Below, piece by piece: positions 17,193 through 25,367 of a DNA stretch of 64,000 bases. The DNA lies in the NCBI GenBank assembly GCA_022870705.1, contig CP072107.1, positions 990,501-1,054,500 on the forward strand, read 5' to 3'. The notes under the pieces are model-generated. The model saw only the letters and a program-made list of their open reading frames with translations, made no database searches and was not told the DNA's origin. Numbering within the stretch: the first letter of the stretch is position 1; every line of letters begins with the position of its first letter. The position numbers and the translations under genes were made by a program. Source of the DNA: Oscillospiraceae bacterium CM (GTDB taxonomy: Bacteria; Bacillota; Clostridia; Oscillospirales; Oscillospiraceae).

Positions 17193-18461
17193 TTAAACGA
17201 CCTCCTCAAAAGTGCCGCCCATCGCGGCAAAATCACTGAAAAATCCGGGGTACGATTTGGAGACGGCCTCAGCCCCGGTGATGACGACGGGGCCGTCGCA
17301 GACGGCGGAAGCCACGGCGGCCGTCATCGCGATGCGGTGGTCACCGTGGGCATGAACCGTCCCGCCGATGAGGCGCTTTTTGCCGTATATGATAAGGCCG
17401 TCCTCGGTTTCCGTGATGTCGGCGCCAAGCGCCGAGAGCGTCTCCGTGACGGTTTTAAGCCGGTCGCTTTCCTTAATACGCAGCCGCCCGGCGTTATAAA
17501 TGCGTGTTTGCCCGTCTGCGACGGCAGCAACAGCCGACAGCACCGGGACAAGGTCGGGCGTGTCGCCCGCGTCGATGTCAATACCGCGAAGCGTACCGCG
17601 CGAGACGGTCACGGTATCCTCAGAGACGGTGACAGTTGCGCCGAAGCGCTTTAAAACAGTAAAAACAGCCTTGTCGCCCTGCAGGGACGACGCGCTGAGA
17701 TTCGTTACGGTAACGCTTTCTTTGCCGATTGCCCCGGCGCACAGCCAAAAGGCGGCGTTTGACCAGTCACCCTCGACGCGCACCGACCCCGGCGCTCGAA
17801 ACGTCTGATTTCCCGGGACGATAAAGCGGTTCTCGGCGGCGGTGACGGTGATTCCGAACCGGCTAAGCACGTCGAGCGTCATGTCGACATACGGTCCGGA
17901 TTCCAAGGCGCCGGTGATGTTGATGACGCTGTCCTCGCCGAGCAGTGGGAGGGAAAAGAGAAGCCCGGTGATATACTGTGATGAGATGTTGCCCGCTATC
18001 GTATAGCGCCCTCCCCGGAGCTGCCCGCCGGTGTGCAGCGGGTTTTGGCCCTGCGGTGACAGAGCGCAGCCGTGGGAGATCAGCTCCTCGTATAGCGGGG
18101 AAAGCGGGCGGTTTGGGAGGCGGCCGCTCATGTGAAGCGCCGTCGTCGCGCCCAGCGCGCAGCAGACGGGCAGCATAAAACGCAGTGTCGAACCGCTTTC
18201 CCGGCAGTCGAGTGCTTTCTCGCCGGTGACGGGCGTTTGAACGGGCACAACCTCAAAGATACCGTGACGATAGGTGATCTGCGCGCCCAGTGCACCAAGG
18301 CACGCGGCTGTAGCGTCAATATCGGCGGACGTCTCGCCGCAGGCGACGCGTGACGGCGCATTCGCCAGCGCCGCGGCAATCAGCAGCCGGTGCGCTTGCG
18401 ATTTCGAGGCGATAGCCGGGAGCGCACCGGAGAGGTGAGAAGGGGTAATTTTGATATCCAT
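17193..18461 (-). CDS. aroA: EPSP synthase (3-phosphoshikimate 1-carboxyvinyltransferase)
   Basis: 422 residues from ATG 18461, with AAGGAG 7 bases upstream; further upstream codons fall in repeat sequence. Contains PAIASKSQAHRLLIAAALA (substrate-binding Lys/Ser), DCRESGSTLRFMLP, GRLPNRPLSPL, DTPDLVPVLSAVAAVADG (catalytic Asp) and RIKESDRLKT. The first motif reads 'ASKSQAHR' where 'GSKSxTxR' is usual. Confidence 0.96.
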   Translation of the reverse strand: MDIKITPSHLSGALPAIASKSQAHRLLIAAALANAPSRVACGETSADIDATAACLGALGAQITYRHGIFEVVPVQTPVTGEKALDCRESGSTLRFMLPVCCALGATTALHMSGRLPNRPLSPLYEELISHGCALSPQGQNPLHTGGQLRGGRYTIAGNISSQYITGLLFSLPLLGEDSVINITGALESGPYVDMTLDVLSRFGITVTAAENRFIVPGNQTFRAPGSVRVEGDWSNAAFWLCAGAIGKESVTVTNLSASSLQGDKAVFTVLKRFGATVTVSEDTVTVSRGTLRGIDIDAGDTPDLVPVLSAVAAVADGQTRIYNAGRLRIKESDRLKTVTETLSALGADITETEDGLIIYGKKRLIGGTVHAHGDHRIAMTAAVASAVCDGPVVITGAEAVSKSYPGFFSDFAAMGGTFEEVV

Positions 18462-18493
18462 CAAGAGGCTCCTTAATTCTGCGGCCTTATCCT

Positions 18494-18519
18494 GTAGGGG
18501 CGGATTCCATATCCGCCCG
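18494..18519 (+). repeat. REP-like palindrome, copy with GCGGAT stem
   Basis: GTAGGGGCGGAT-tcc-atATCCGCCCG. First of three repeat copies in the 162-base gap between aroB and aroA; no promoter or terminator was identified in that gap. Confidence 0.75.
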
Positions 18520-18542
18520 CCGCTCTTGCGAGGCCGCCCTGT

Positions 18543-18568
18543 GTCGGGACAGACCATGTGTCTGCCCA
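18543..18568 (+). repeat. REP-like palindrome, copy with CAGAC stem
   Basis: GTCGGGACAGAC-cat-GTGTCTGCCCA. One arm has GGGAC where GGGGC is usual. Confidence 0.7.
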
Positions 18569-18588
18569 ATTCATTTCGTATCATTCCG

Positions 18589-18613
18589 TCGGGGCAGACC
18601 GCGTGTCTGCCTG
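18589..18613 (+). repeat. REP-like palindrome, copy with CAGAC stem
   Basis: GTCGGGGCAGAC-cgc-GTGTCTGCCTG, 20 bases after the previous copy and ending 10 bases before the aroB stop. Confidence 0.7.
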
Positions 18614-18623
18614 TTTGGCACGT

Positions 18624-19673
18624 TTACAGCCCCAGCGCGAAAAAGCCCTCAAGCCGGTCGACCGGCATCTCTTCCAGCGTACAAACGCCGATTTCCTTCG
18701 GCAGGACGAGCGTGATGGTGCCGCCGCTGCGCTTTTTGTCGCTGCGGGCAGCGCGGGCCAGTGCGTCCGCCGTTATGTTTGTTTCCGTCGGCAGGCCGTT
18801 TGTCTGGATTCTATCTATTATCGAAGCGCTTGTTTCTGTGCTGCAAAAGCCCGATTTGGCGCTTGCCCGGGCGATGACGGCCATGCCAACGGCAACGGCA
18901 CACCCATGTGAGATAGAAAAATTACTTAAAGCTTCAATCGCGTGGCCGACGGTGTGGCCGAAGTTTAAGAGCTTCCGCGGCCCGGATTCCCGCTCGTCTC
19001 GGGAGACGACGTCGCGCTTGATGGCGTCGCAGCGGGCGATAATGTCGTCAAGGCGCGGCGCAATCGGCTCGGCAAGCATAGAAAACAGTGTCTTGTCGGC
19101 AATAACGCCGTATTTGATAATTTCAGCCACGCCGTCTTTAAACGTCTCGTCACGAAGCGTTTTCATGACGTCGGGGTCACATAAAACAAGGTTGGGCTGA
19201 TAAAAAGCGCCAGCCAGGTTTTTTCCGGCGTTGAGGTCAATGCCTGTTTTGCCGCCGATTGATGAATCGACAGCGGCCAAAAGCGTTGTCGGTAGCTGGA
19301 CGAAATGAATGCCGCGCAGGTAGGTGGCCGCGGCAAAACCGGCCAGATCGCCGACGACGCCGCCGCCCAAAGCCGCGACAACATCTGTGCGCGTGAGCTG
19401 ACTGTCGGCAAGAAAATTTAAAAGTCTGATATAATTTTCAGCGTTCTTAGAGCTTTCGCCGTTCTCAATGACAAATCGAACGACGGTGTACCCGGCCGCT
19501 GACAGCGTCTCGACAAGCTGATCGCCATAGAGGGCGTTCACAACATCGTCGGTCACGACACAGCAGGTGCTGCCGCCGGAGGCGGTACGAATGCGCACGC
19601 CCGCGTCGGCAAGCAAGCCGCGTTCAATACAGATGTCATACGTTTTGGAGGCGTTTACTTGAATCGTTTTCAT
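18624..19673 (-). CDS. aroB: 3-dehydroquinate synthase
   Basis: 349 residues. NAD-binding ENGESSKN, GGGVVGDLAGFAAATYLRGI, the QLPTTLLAAVDSSIGGKTGID block, the zinc ligands in LNFGHTVGHAIE, and SHGCAVAVGM are all present. Closes DAHP to 3-dehydroquinate. Start overlaps the tyrA stop by 4 bases. Confidence 0.96.
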   Translation of the reverse strand: MKTIQVNASKTYDICIERGLLADAGVRIRTASGGSTCCVVTDDVVNALYGDQLVETLSAAGYTVVRFVIENGESSKNAENYIRLLNFLADSQLTRTDVVAALGGGVVGDLAGFAAATYLRGIHFVQLPTTLLAAVDSSIGGKTGIDLNAGKNLAGAFYQPNLVLCDPDVMKTLRDETFKDGVAEIIKYGVIADKTLFSMLAEPIAPRLDDIIARCDAIKRDVVSRDERESGPRKLLNFGHTVGHAIEALSNFSISHGCAVAVGMAVIARASAKSGFCSTETSASIIDRIQTNGLPTETNITADALARAARSDKKRSGGTITLVLPKEIGVCTLEEMPVDRLEGFFALGL

Positions 19674-20506
19674 CGGCCGTCCAGTTCCTCTTTAATTAAT
19701 TTGCCCTCGCTGAGCAGGTCGCGCAGTGTCTGACTGTCGCCCGCCGCCAGCGCGTCCCGGTATTTTGTCACGGACGCGATGAAAAAATCGAGCTCATGGA
19801 GCAGCGCGTCGCTGTTTTCAAGAAACAGCTCCGACCACATGTCTGGATTGAGCCAGGCAACGCGCGTTAAATCTTTGTAGCTGCCCGCCGAATAACCCTT
19901 GTGGCGGCGTGCCGTCGGGCTTTTGATAAATGCGTTGGAGACGAGGTGCGCCATCTGGGACGTAAAGGCGATCATCTCGTCGTGCCGTTCGGCCGTCGTC
20001 ATCGTCAAGTGCCCAAAGCCGACGGGCTCGAGCGCCTTTTCAAGACGGTCATACAGGCCAATATCGTCAAAAACAGGGGGGACGAGGATCATCGAAGCGC
20101 CTTTAAAAAGCGTTGCCCGGCTGTACTTAAAACCGGCGTTGTGCGTCCCGGCCATCGGATGTCCGCCGACGAACGTAAAGCCATACTGCTCGGCAAGCGC
20201 GAAGCATCTGTCGCAGACAAAGCGCTTGACGCCGCAGCAGTCGATGACGAGCGATTTTTTTGATATGGCTGGGGCGGCCTTTTCAAGATATTCAACAGCA
20301 TCCTTCGGATAGAGCGCCAGAAGCAAAACGTCGCACCGGCCAATATTATCGGCTGTCAAAGGGCTGTCAATCGCCCCGGCGACCTGCGCGATGGAGCAGA
20401 CGGCGTCATCGGCGTCGTGACCGAACACCGTGATGCCGGGGCACGCTTTATAGGCCTTGGCGAGGGAGCCGCCAATGAGGCCGAGGCCGACGATTCCGAT
20501 GGTCAT
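19670..20506 (-). CDS. tyrA: Prephenate dehydrogenase
   Basis: 278 residues from ATG 20506 (ATGA overlap with the DAHP synthase stop). Rossmann motif GIVGLGLIGGSLAKA at the N-terminus, GGHPMAGTH (catalytic His), and the helical C-terminal dimerisation part. Makes 4-hydroxyphenylpyruvate for tyrosine. No ACT domain and no chorismate mutase are fused. Confidence 0.93.
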   Translation of the reverse strand: MTIGIVGLGLIGGSLAKAYKACPGITVFGHDADDAVCSIAQVAGAIDSPLTADNIGRCDVLLLALYPKDAVEYLEKAAPAISKKSLVIDCCGVKRFVCDRCFALAEQYGFTFVGGHPMAGTHNAGFKYSRATLFKGASMILVPPVFDDIGLYDRLEKALEPVGFGHLTMTTAERHDEMIAFTSQMAHLVSNAFIKSPTARRHKGYSAGSYKDLTRVAWLNPDMWSELFLENSDALLHELDFFIASVTKYRDALAAGDSQTLRDLLSEGKLIKEELDGR

Positions 20507-21510
20507 TCGCCTAGCACCTCGCGGATCCGCCGCACCCTTTCGGCAACCTCTTGAAATTGTTCGGGGGTGAGGGATTGTGCGCCGTCGCACAGGGCGTTGG
20601 CCGGGTCATTGTGGACTTCAATCATGAGGCCATCAGCGCCGCAGGCTGCCGCTGCCTGTGCCATGGGCTTGACAAGCTTGGCCGTACCGGTTGCGTGGCT
20701 CGGGTCAATAACAACCGGCAGATGCGTCAACTCCCGCAGCATCGGCACGGCGGAAAGGTCGAGCGTGTTGCGCGTATATGTCTCAAACGTGCGGATACCG
20801 CGTTCGCAGAGAATAACGCGCTCGTTGCCCCCGGCCATGATATACTCGGCGCTCATTAAAAGCTCTTTGAGCGTATTGGCAAGGCCGCGCTTCAATAAAA
20901 TCGGCTTGCGCGTTTTGCCGAGCTCTTTGAGCATCTCAAAGTTCTGCATGTTCCGTGCGCCGACCTGAATAATGTCAACGTCCTCGAAAAGCGGCAGATG
21001 GCTTTGGTTCATGATCTCCGTGATAATCGGCATGCCCGTTTTTTTCTTGGCCTCCAGCAAAAGCTCAATGCCCTCGGCGCGCAGGCCCTGGAAATCATAC
21101 GGCGAGGTGCGCGGCTTAAACGCGCCGCCGCGAAGGATCGTGGCGCCCGAGGCTTTAACGCTTTCGGCGATACTCGTAATCTGCTCGGCCGACTCGACGG
21201 AGCACGGCCCGGCAATGATCTGAAAATGCCCACCGCCAATGAGAAGGCCACCGCCGATATCAATCACGCTGTCGTCCGGATGAAACTTTCTGTTGGCGCT
21301 TTTAAACGGCTCGGTGATGCGCTTGACCGATTCGACCATATCAAGGCTCTCCAAAAGCTCGACATCCACCTTGCTCGTATCGCCGATCAGGCCGAGAATC
21401 GTCCGGTACGAACCGATGGAGACGTGCACATCAAGCCCTCTGCTTTTAAACCATTCTGTCAGACTGTCAACTTGCTGCTGGGTGGCACCCGGCTTTAATA
21501 CTGCTACCAT
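20503..21510 (-). CDS. aroF: DAHP synthase (3-deoxy-7-phosphoheptulonate synthase), type I-beta
   Basis: 335 residues from ATG 21510, with GAGGAGGA 8 bases upstream. An N-terminal ferredoxin-like regulatory domain (about 1-70, MVAVLKPGATQQQVDSLTEW) precedes the barrel: AGPCSVESAEQI, LRGGAFKPRTSPYDFQGL, KRGLANTLKELLMSAEYI, CERGIRTFETYTRNTLDL, DPSHATGTAKLV. First enzyme of the pathway and first gene of the operon, downstream of the attenuator. Confidence 0.96.
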   Translation of the reverse strand: MVAVLKPGATQQQVDSLTEWFKSRGLDVHVSIGSYRTILGLIGDTSKVDVELLESLDMVESVKRITEPFKSANRKFHPDDSVIDIGGGLLIGGGHFQIIAGPCSVESAEQITSIAESVKASGATILRGGAFKPRTSPYDFQGLRAEGIELLLEAKKKTGMPIITEIMNQSHLPLFEDVDIIQVGARNMQNFEMLKELGKTRKPILLKRGLANTLKELLMSAEYIMAGGNERVILCERGIRTFETYTRNTLDLSAVPMLRELTHLPVVIDPSHATGTAKLVKPMAQAAAACGADGLMIEVHNDPANALCDGAQSLTPEQFQEVAERVRRIREVLGE

Positions 21511-21536
21511 AACTGTGTTCCTCCTCAATTGTCTGT

Positions 21537-21577
21537 GAAAAAAACTAAGGCCTCGCAGCGATCACACTGCGAAGCCT
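21537..21577 (-). terminator. Attenuator terminator before the aromatic operon
   Basis: On the minus strand AGGCTTCGCAG (21577-21567) pairs with CTGCGAGGCCT (21558-21548) in an 11-bp stem with one G-U, and a seven-T run follows (21544-21538). It lies between the leader peptide and the DAHP synthase gene. CTTCGC in its first arm is complementary to GCGAAG inside the leader peptide gene, allowing an alternative pairing. Confidence 0.85.
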
Positions 21578-21607
21578 CTTGCGAACTTGTTTGTTACCGT
21601 CTGTAAC

Positions 21608-21703
21608 TCACGAGTGCACGCTTTTTGCAGCATAAATCGCCTTTACTTCGCTTTTAAAAAAGTAAAAGTAGTAATATGTGCCTGCAAAAAGAACGTTTTT
21701 CAT
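21608..21703 (-). CDS. Tyr/Phe-rich leader peptide of the aromatic operon
   Basis: 31 residues, with GAGAGG about 8 bases before the ATG. It starts MKNVLFAGT and then has seven aromatic codons in a row (residues 10-16: Tyr, Tyr, Tyr, Phe, Tyr, Phe, Phe), with further Phe6 and Tyr24. The stop is about 30 bases before the attenuator hairpin. This is the classical arrangement for ribosome-mediated attenuation: stalling at Tyr/Phe codons when charged tRNA is scarce would favour read-through. It sits just downstream of a good promoter and upstream of eight genes for Phe and Tyr synthesis. Confidence 0.88.
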   Translation of the reverse strand: MKNVLFAGTYYYFYFFKSEVKAIYAAKSVHS

Positions 21704-21740
21704 AAAAAAAACCTCTCGTAACAACGGTAATACTTCATTT

Positions 21741-21769
21741 ACTCTAGCATAATGGGCATGGCGTGTCAA
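21741..21769 (-). promoter_or_regulatory. Promoter of the aromatic operon
   Basis: On the minus strand TTGACA (21769-21764), 17-base spacer, TAGAGT (21746-21741). The predicted start is about 30 bases before the leader peptide ATG. Confidence 0.7.
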
Positions 21770-21802
21770 TAAAAATCTACAATTTGTTTCCTTTTGTTCT
21801 TA

Positions 21803-21831
21803 TTGACAATTGCGGGATAAACAAGTAGAAT
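21803..21831 (+). promoter_or_regulatory. Promoter of the fatty-acid operon
   Basis: TTGACA (21803-21808), 17-base spacer, TAGAAT (21826-21831). It is divergent from the aromatic operon promoter, with 33 bases between the two -35 boxes. The operator follows within 10 bases. Confidence 0.75.
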
Positions 21832-21840
21832 CTCTGATAT

Positions 21841-21861
21841 AATTAGTTAGACTAACTAATT
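21841..21861. promoter_or_regulatory. Perfect 21-bp operator, probable FabT/MarR site
   Basis: AATTAGTTAG-A-CTAACTAATT, a perfect 10-bp inverted repeat around one base. It covers the predicted transcription start, directly before the MarR-type regulator gene. Position and symmetry suggest autoregulation of the fatty-acid operon by the encoded repressor. Confidence 0.75.
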
Positions 21862-21931
21862 GGCTGAGCGGCTGATCGGTTTAGACAGATCAAATAACGC
21901 CGGAGCAGGCCGGCCGGATGGCGGTGAGAGC

Positions 21932-22387
21932 GTGCAGAATTTCCAGAAAACCCTCAATGATATGCTGATGCAGATCTACCACAATATCGTCCGTTTTGAA
22001 GAAGAGTTTCTTCAAAACAACAGCCGTATTGACCTGACGATCCGTGAAATGCACTTGATCGAATGCGTCGGCACCGATAAAAACGGGAAGACGGTCAGCG
22101 AGATCGCCGACTACCTCAAGGTGGCCAAACCGTCGGTGACGGTTGCCGTTAACAAGCTGGAGAAGAAGGGGTATCTCAGCAAAAACAGCTGCCGGACGGA
22201 CGGGCGTGTCGTCCGCGTCACGCTCACGCGTGAGGGCCGGAAGATTGACGCGTATCACAAGCGCTACCATCTGAGCATGATCCATGAAATTGAGAATGAA
22301 TTTGGTGAAGACGAGCAGGCCTACGTCGTCCGCGTCATCGCCAGGCTGAATAAATTTTTCGAAAAAGGCGTTGGAGCAGCGACATGA
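21932..22387 (+). CDS. MarR-family regulator of fatty-acid synthesis (FabT-like)
   Basis: 151 residues from GTG 21932, chosen because GGCGG lies 7 bases upstream; an earlier in-frame TTG next to the operator has no SD. Winged-helix core: NGKTVSEIADYLKVAKPSVT, VNKLEKKGYLSKNSCRTDGR, VVRVTLTREGRK. First gene of the fab cluster and overlapping fabH by 4 bases, as FabT does in other Firmicutes. In that family long-chain acyl-ACP is the corepressor. The FabT name is from context. Confidence 0.85.
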   Translation: MQNFQKTLNDMLMQIYHNIVRFEEEFLQNNSRIDLTIREMHLIECVGTDKNGKTVSEIADYLKVAKPSVTVAVNKLEKKGYLSKNSCRTDGRVVRVTLTREGRKIDAYHKRYHLSMIHEIENEFGEDEQAYVVRVIARLNKFFEKGVGAAT

Positions 22388-23343
22388 GTTTTAAAATCCT
22401 CGGAACAGGTCATTACGTGCCAGAGCGCGTATTGACAAATGATGAAATGTCCACCATGGTGGAAACCTCGGATGAGTGGATAGCACAGCGTGTCGGCATC
22501 CGTGAGCGGCGCGTTTGTACGACGGAAACGGCATCGGAGCTGGCGTTTAAGGCGGCGGAAAAAGCTCTTGAGATGAGCGGCGTCAAGCCGGAGGAGCTCG
22601 ATATGATCCTTTGCGCGACCATCAGCGCAGACGACGCGTCTCCCTCGATGGCATGCATGGTTCAAAATCTTTTGGGCGCTTCCTGCCCGGCAATGGATAT
22701 CAGCGCCGCGTGCAGCGGCTTCATCTATATGCTGGACACGGCCGCCGGTTTTTTTGCGCGCGGCAAGGTGAAAAAAATGCTTGTCGTCGGGGCTGAGCGG
22801 TTAAGCCGCCTTGTCGACTGGACCGACCGGAACACCTGCGTCATTTTTGCCGACGGCGCCGGTGCCGCCGTTTTGGGTGCGGGCGACAACTACCTGTCCT
22901 CAAAGCTCTTTGCAAAGGGCGGCGATACCGTTATTAAAATTCCGAATTATCAGGGGACATCGCCGTTTTATCAGGTCGAATCACCGTCGCCGTACATTAA
23001 AATGAACGGCCAGGAGACGTTTAAGTTTGCCGTCAACGCCATGGCGGGAGACCTCGCCGAAGTCATTGAGAGCGCGGGCATCACACAAAGCGACATCGCG
23101 TGGGTGATTCCGCACCAGGCCAATCTGCGCATTATTGACGCGGCCGGGCGCAAGCTCGATATTCCGGCCGAACGCTTTGCTAAAAACATTGAAAAATACG
23201 GCAACACCTCAGCGGCCAGCATCCCGATTTTAATCGACGAGCTTCACCGGGACGGCCAGTTTAAGAACGGGGATTATATCGCCCTGTGCAGCTTTGGCGG
23301 CGGCCTGTCAAGCGCGGCGTGCGTCATCCGCTGGGGCGACTGA
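22384..23343 (+). CDS. fabH: 3-oxoacyl-ACP synthase III
   Basis: 319 residues. Active Cys110 in DISAACSGF, His in IPHQANLRI and Asn in GNTSAASIP form the Cys-His-Asn triad. Condenses an acyl-CoA primer with malonyl-ACP to start chains. Overlaps the regulator by 4 bases. Confidence 0.96.
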   Translation: MSFKILGTGHYVPERVLTNDEMSTMVETSDEWIAQRVGIRERRVCTTETASELAFKAAEKALEMSGVKPEELDMILCATISADDASPSMACMVQNLLGASCPAMDISAACSGFIYMLDTAAGFFARGKVKKMLVVGAERLSRLVDWTDRNTCVIFADGAGAAVLGAGDNYLSSKLFAKGGDTVIKIPNYQGTSPFYQVESPSPYIKMNGQETFKFAVNAMAGDLAEVIESAGITQSDIAWVIPHQANLRIIDAAGRKLDIPAERFAKNIEKYGNTSAASIPILIDELHRDGQFKNGDYIALCSFGGGLSSAACVIRWGD

Positions 23344-23406
23344 ATACAGGTTATATTCCGGGCTGTCAAACGCCGGGGATGATAATACAAACAGGAGGAA
23401 TAACAG

Positions 23407-23628
23407 ATGGTTTTTGAGAAAATTGCAGCTTTAATTGCGGAGCATTTCGGCAGTGACGTGGAGACAATTACGGAAGACACCACCTTTGAGTCCCTCGGGA
23501 TCGATTCGCTGGACACCGTTGAAATGGTCATGCAGCTGGAAGAGGATCTCGGCATCGAAATCGAGCTCGAGGAAAAGCTTGCAACCGTCGGCGAGCTCGC
23601 CAAGTTTATTGAATCCAAAATGGGCTGA
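23407..23628 (+). CDS. acpP: Acyl carrier protein
   Basis: 73 residues, acidic. The phosphopantetheine serine is in LGIDSLDTVEMVM, and EEDLGIEIE follows as in other ACPs. AGGAGG precedes the start. Confidence 0.95.
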   Translation: MVFEKIAALIAEHFGSDVETITEDTTFESLGIDSLDTVEMVMQLEEDLGIEIELEEKLATVGELAKFIESKMG

Positions 23629-23645
23629 AGACCCCTGCCGTCAAA

Positions 23646-23667
23646 CCCGCCGGAGTCATCCGGCGGG
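23646..23667 (+). other. Hairpin between acpP and fabD
   Basis: CCCGCCGGA-gtca-TCCGGCGGG, a perfect 9-bp stem in the 74-base gap. There is no T run, so full termination is unlikely; it could protect the acpP message, which is usually needed in excess. Confidence 0.5.
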
Positions 23668-23702
23668 CGGCAAAACTTGAGTAAAACCGGATGGAGCGGA
23701 TA

Positions 23703-24623
23703 ATGGGAAAGACAGCGTTTATTTTTTCAGGCCAGGGGGCCCAGTACATCGGCATGGGCAAGGCGCTTTATGAGACCAGCGCCGCCGCGCGGGCGGTGTT
23801 CGATATGGCCGACAGCGCTCGGCCGGGGACGACGGCGCAGTGCTTTGACGGCGACCCCGCCGCGCTAACGCGGACGGAAAACACACAGCCGTGCCTTTTC
23901 TGCGTTGATCTTGCCGCCGCTGCCGCTTTGAGAGAAGCCGGTGTCGAGCCGCAGCTGCTGGCTGGGTTCTCCCTCGGTGAAATCGCGGCGCTCGCATTTT
24001 CCGGCACCGTCACATACGAAGCTGGCTTTCGGATGGTCTGCCGCCGCGCTGCGCGGATGCAAAAGGCGTCCGACGAAGCACCCGCATCCATGGTTGCCGT
24101 TTTAAAGCTCGACGATGAGACGGTCGTTTCGCTCTGCCAAGCGTTTGACAAGGTTTATCCTGTTAATTTCAACAGCCCGGGTCAGGTCGTCGTCTCCGGC
24201 GACGTTGACGCGCTGGAAGGTTTTAAAGCGCTCGTCAAGGAAAAGGGCGGAAAAGCCATGCCGCTTAAAGTCGGCGGCGGCTTTCATTCTCCCTTCATGG
24301 CACCGGCTGCCGACGCTTTTTTAACCGATTTAGAAGAATTTGTCGTCACACCGCCGTCGCTGATGCTTTTTTCAAATGTCACGGCGCGGCCATATGAGGA
24401 TGATTTTAAAGCGCTCTTATCCCAGCAGATCAAAAGCCCCGTTCGGTGGCGCGAAACAGTTGAAAATATGATTTCCGAGGGTGCCGATACGTTTATCGAG
24501 GTTGGCCCCGGAAAAGTTCTCTCAGGCCTTGTTGCCAGAATATCCGATTCGGTTCGCGTCTTCAACGTTGAGGATGCGGAAAGTCTTCAAAAAACTGTCG
24601 CGGAGGTCAGCGCACATGCTTAA
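23703..24623 (+). CDS. fabD: Malonyl-CoA:ACP transacylase
   Basis: 306 residues from ATG 23703 (GGAG 6 bases upstream). FSGQGAQYIGMG, GFSLGEIAAL (nucleophilic Ser), GGFHSPFM (catalytic His) and VGPGKVLSGL. Loads malonyl groups onto ACP. Its end overlaps fabG by 8 bases. In many clostridial clusters an enoyl reductase gene (fabK) precedes fabD; here only a 74-base gap does. Confidence 0.95.
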   Translation: MGKTAFIFSGQGAQYIGMGKALYETSAAARAVFDMADSARPGTTAQCFDGDPAALTRTENTQPCLFCVDLAAAAALREAGVEPQLLAGFSLGEIAALAFSGTVTYEAGFRMVCRRAARMQKASDEAPASMVAVLKLDDETVVSLCQAFDKVYPVNFNSPGQVVVSGDVDALEGFKALVKEKGGKAMPLKVGGGFHSPFMAPAADAFLTDLEEFVVTPPSLMLFSNVTARPYEDDFKALLSQQIKSPVRWRETVENMISEGADTFIEVGPGKVLSGLVARISDSVRVFNVEDAESLQKTVAEVSAHA

Positions 24624-25350
24624 CGGAAAAGTGGCCATCATTACGGGCGCGTCACGCGGGATCGGAAGGGCAATTGCCCTGAAATTTGCCGAACTCGGCG
24701 CCGATATCGCCGTTATTTACGCCGGAAATGAAGAAAAAGCGCGTGAGGTTGTCGAAGCGGCCCGCCAAAAATCAGTCCGGGCGGAAGCCTTCCAATGCAA
24801 TGTGGCTGATTTTAATGCCGTCAAAGAGACGGTGGAAGCCGTTAAAAATGCCCTTGGCCCAGTGGATATTCTCGTCAATAACGCCGGGATAACAAAGGAC
24901 GGGCTCGTAATGTCGATGAAGGAAGAAGCCTTTGACGACGTGCTTGACACAAACCTCAAGGGCGCTTTCAATATGATCCGGCACTGCTGTTCGATGTTTG
25001 TGAAAAAGCGCAGCGGCAAAATTATAAACATCAGTTCCGTTGCCGGTCTGTTCGGCAATCCCGGCCAGGCCAATTACGCCGCGTCGAAGGCGGGCCTCAT
25101 TGGGCTGACCAAATCCGTCGCGCGGGAGCTGGCGTCCCGCAACGTTTGCTGCAACGCCATCGCCCCCGGCTTCATCCGTACGGATATGACGGAGAATATC
25201 ACGGCTGACAACCCCCTGATGGCCGGTATACCGCTTGGGCGCGTCGGGGAAGCCGAAGAGATCGCAGAATTGGCCGCATTTCTCGCGCAGGACTGCTCCA
25301 ACTATATAACCGGCGAGGTTATTCGTGTGGACGGCGGCCTTGCTATGTAA
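24616..25350 (+). CDS. fabG: 3-oxoacyl-ACP reductase
   Basis: 244 residues from ATG 24616, GGAGGT 8 bases upstream. SDR motifs TGASRGIGRAIAL, NNAGIT, ISSVAGLFGNPGQANYAASKAG (Ser-Tyr-Lys) and GFIRTDMT. NADPH-dependent reduction of 3-oxoacyl-ACP. Confidence 0.96.
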   Translation: MLNGKVAIITGASRGIGRAIALKFAELGADIAVIYAGNEEKAREVVEAARQKSVRAEAFQCNVADFNAVKETVEAVKNALGPVDILVNNAGITKDGLVMSMKEEAFDDVLDTNLKGAFNMIRHCCSMFVKKRSGKIINISSVAGLFGNPGQANYAASKAGLIGLTKSVARELASRNVCCNAIAPGFIRTDMTENITADNPLMAGIPLGRVGEAEEIAELAAFLAQDCSNYITGEVIRVDGGLAM

Positions 25351-25367
25351 GAGACAGGAGAGATTAG

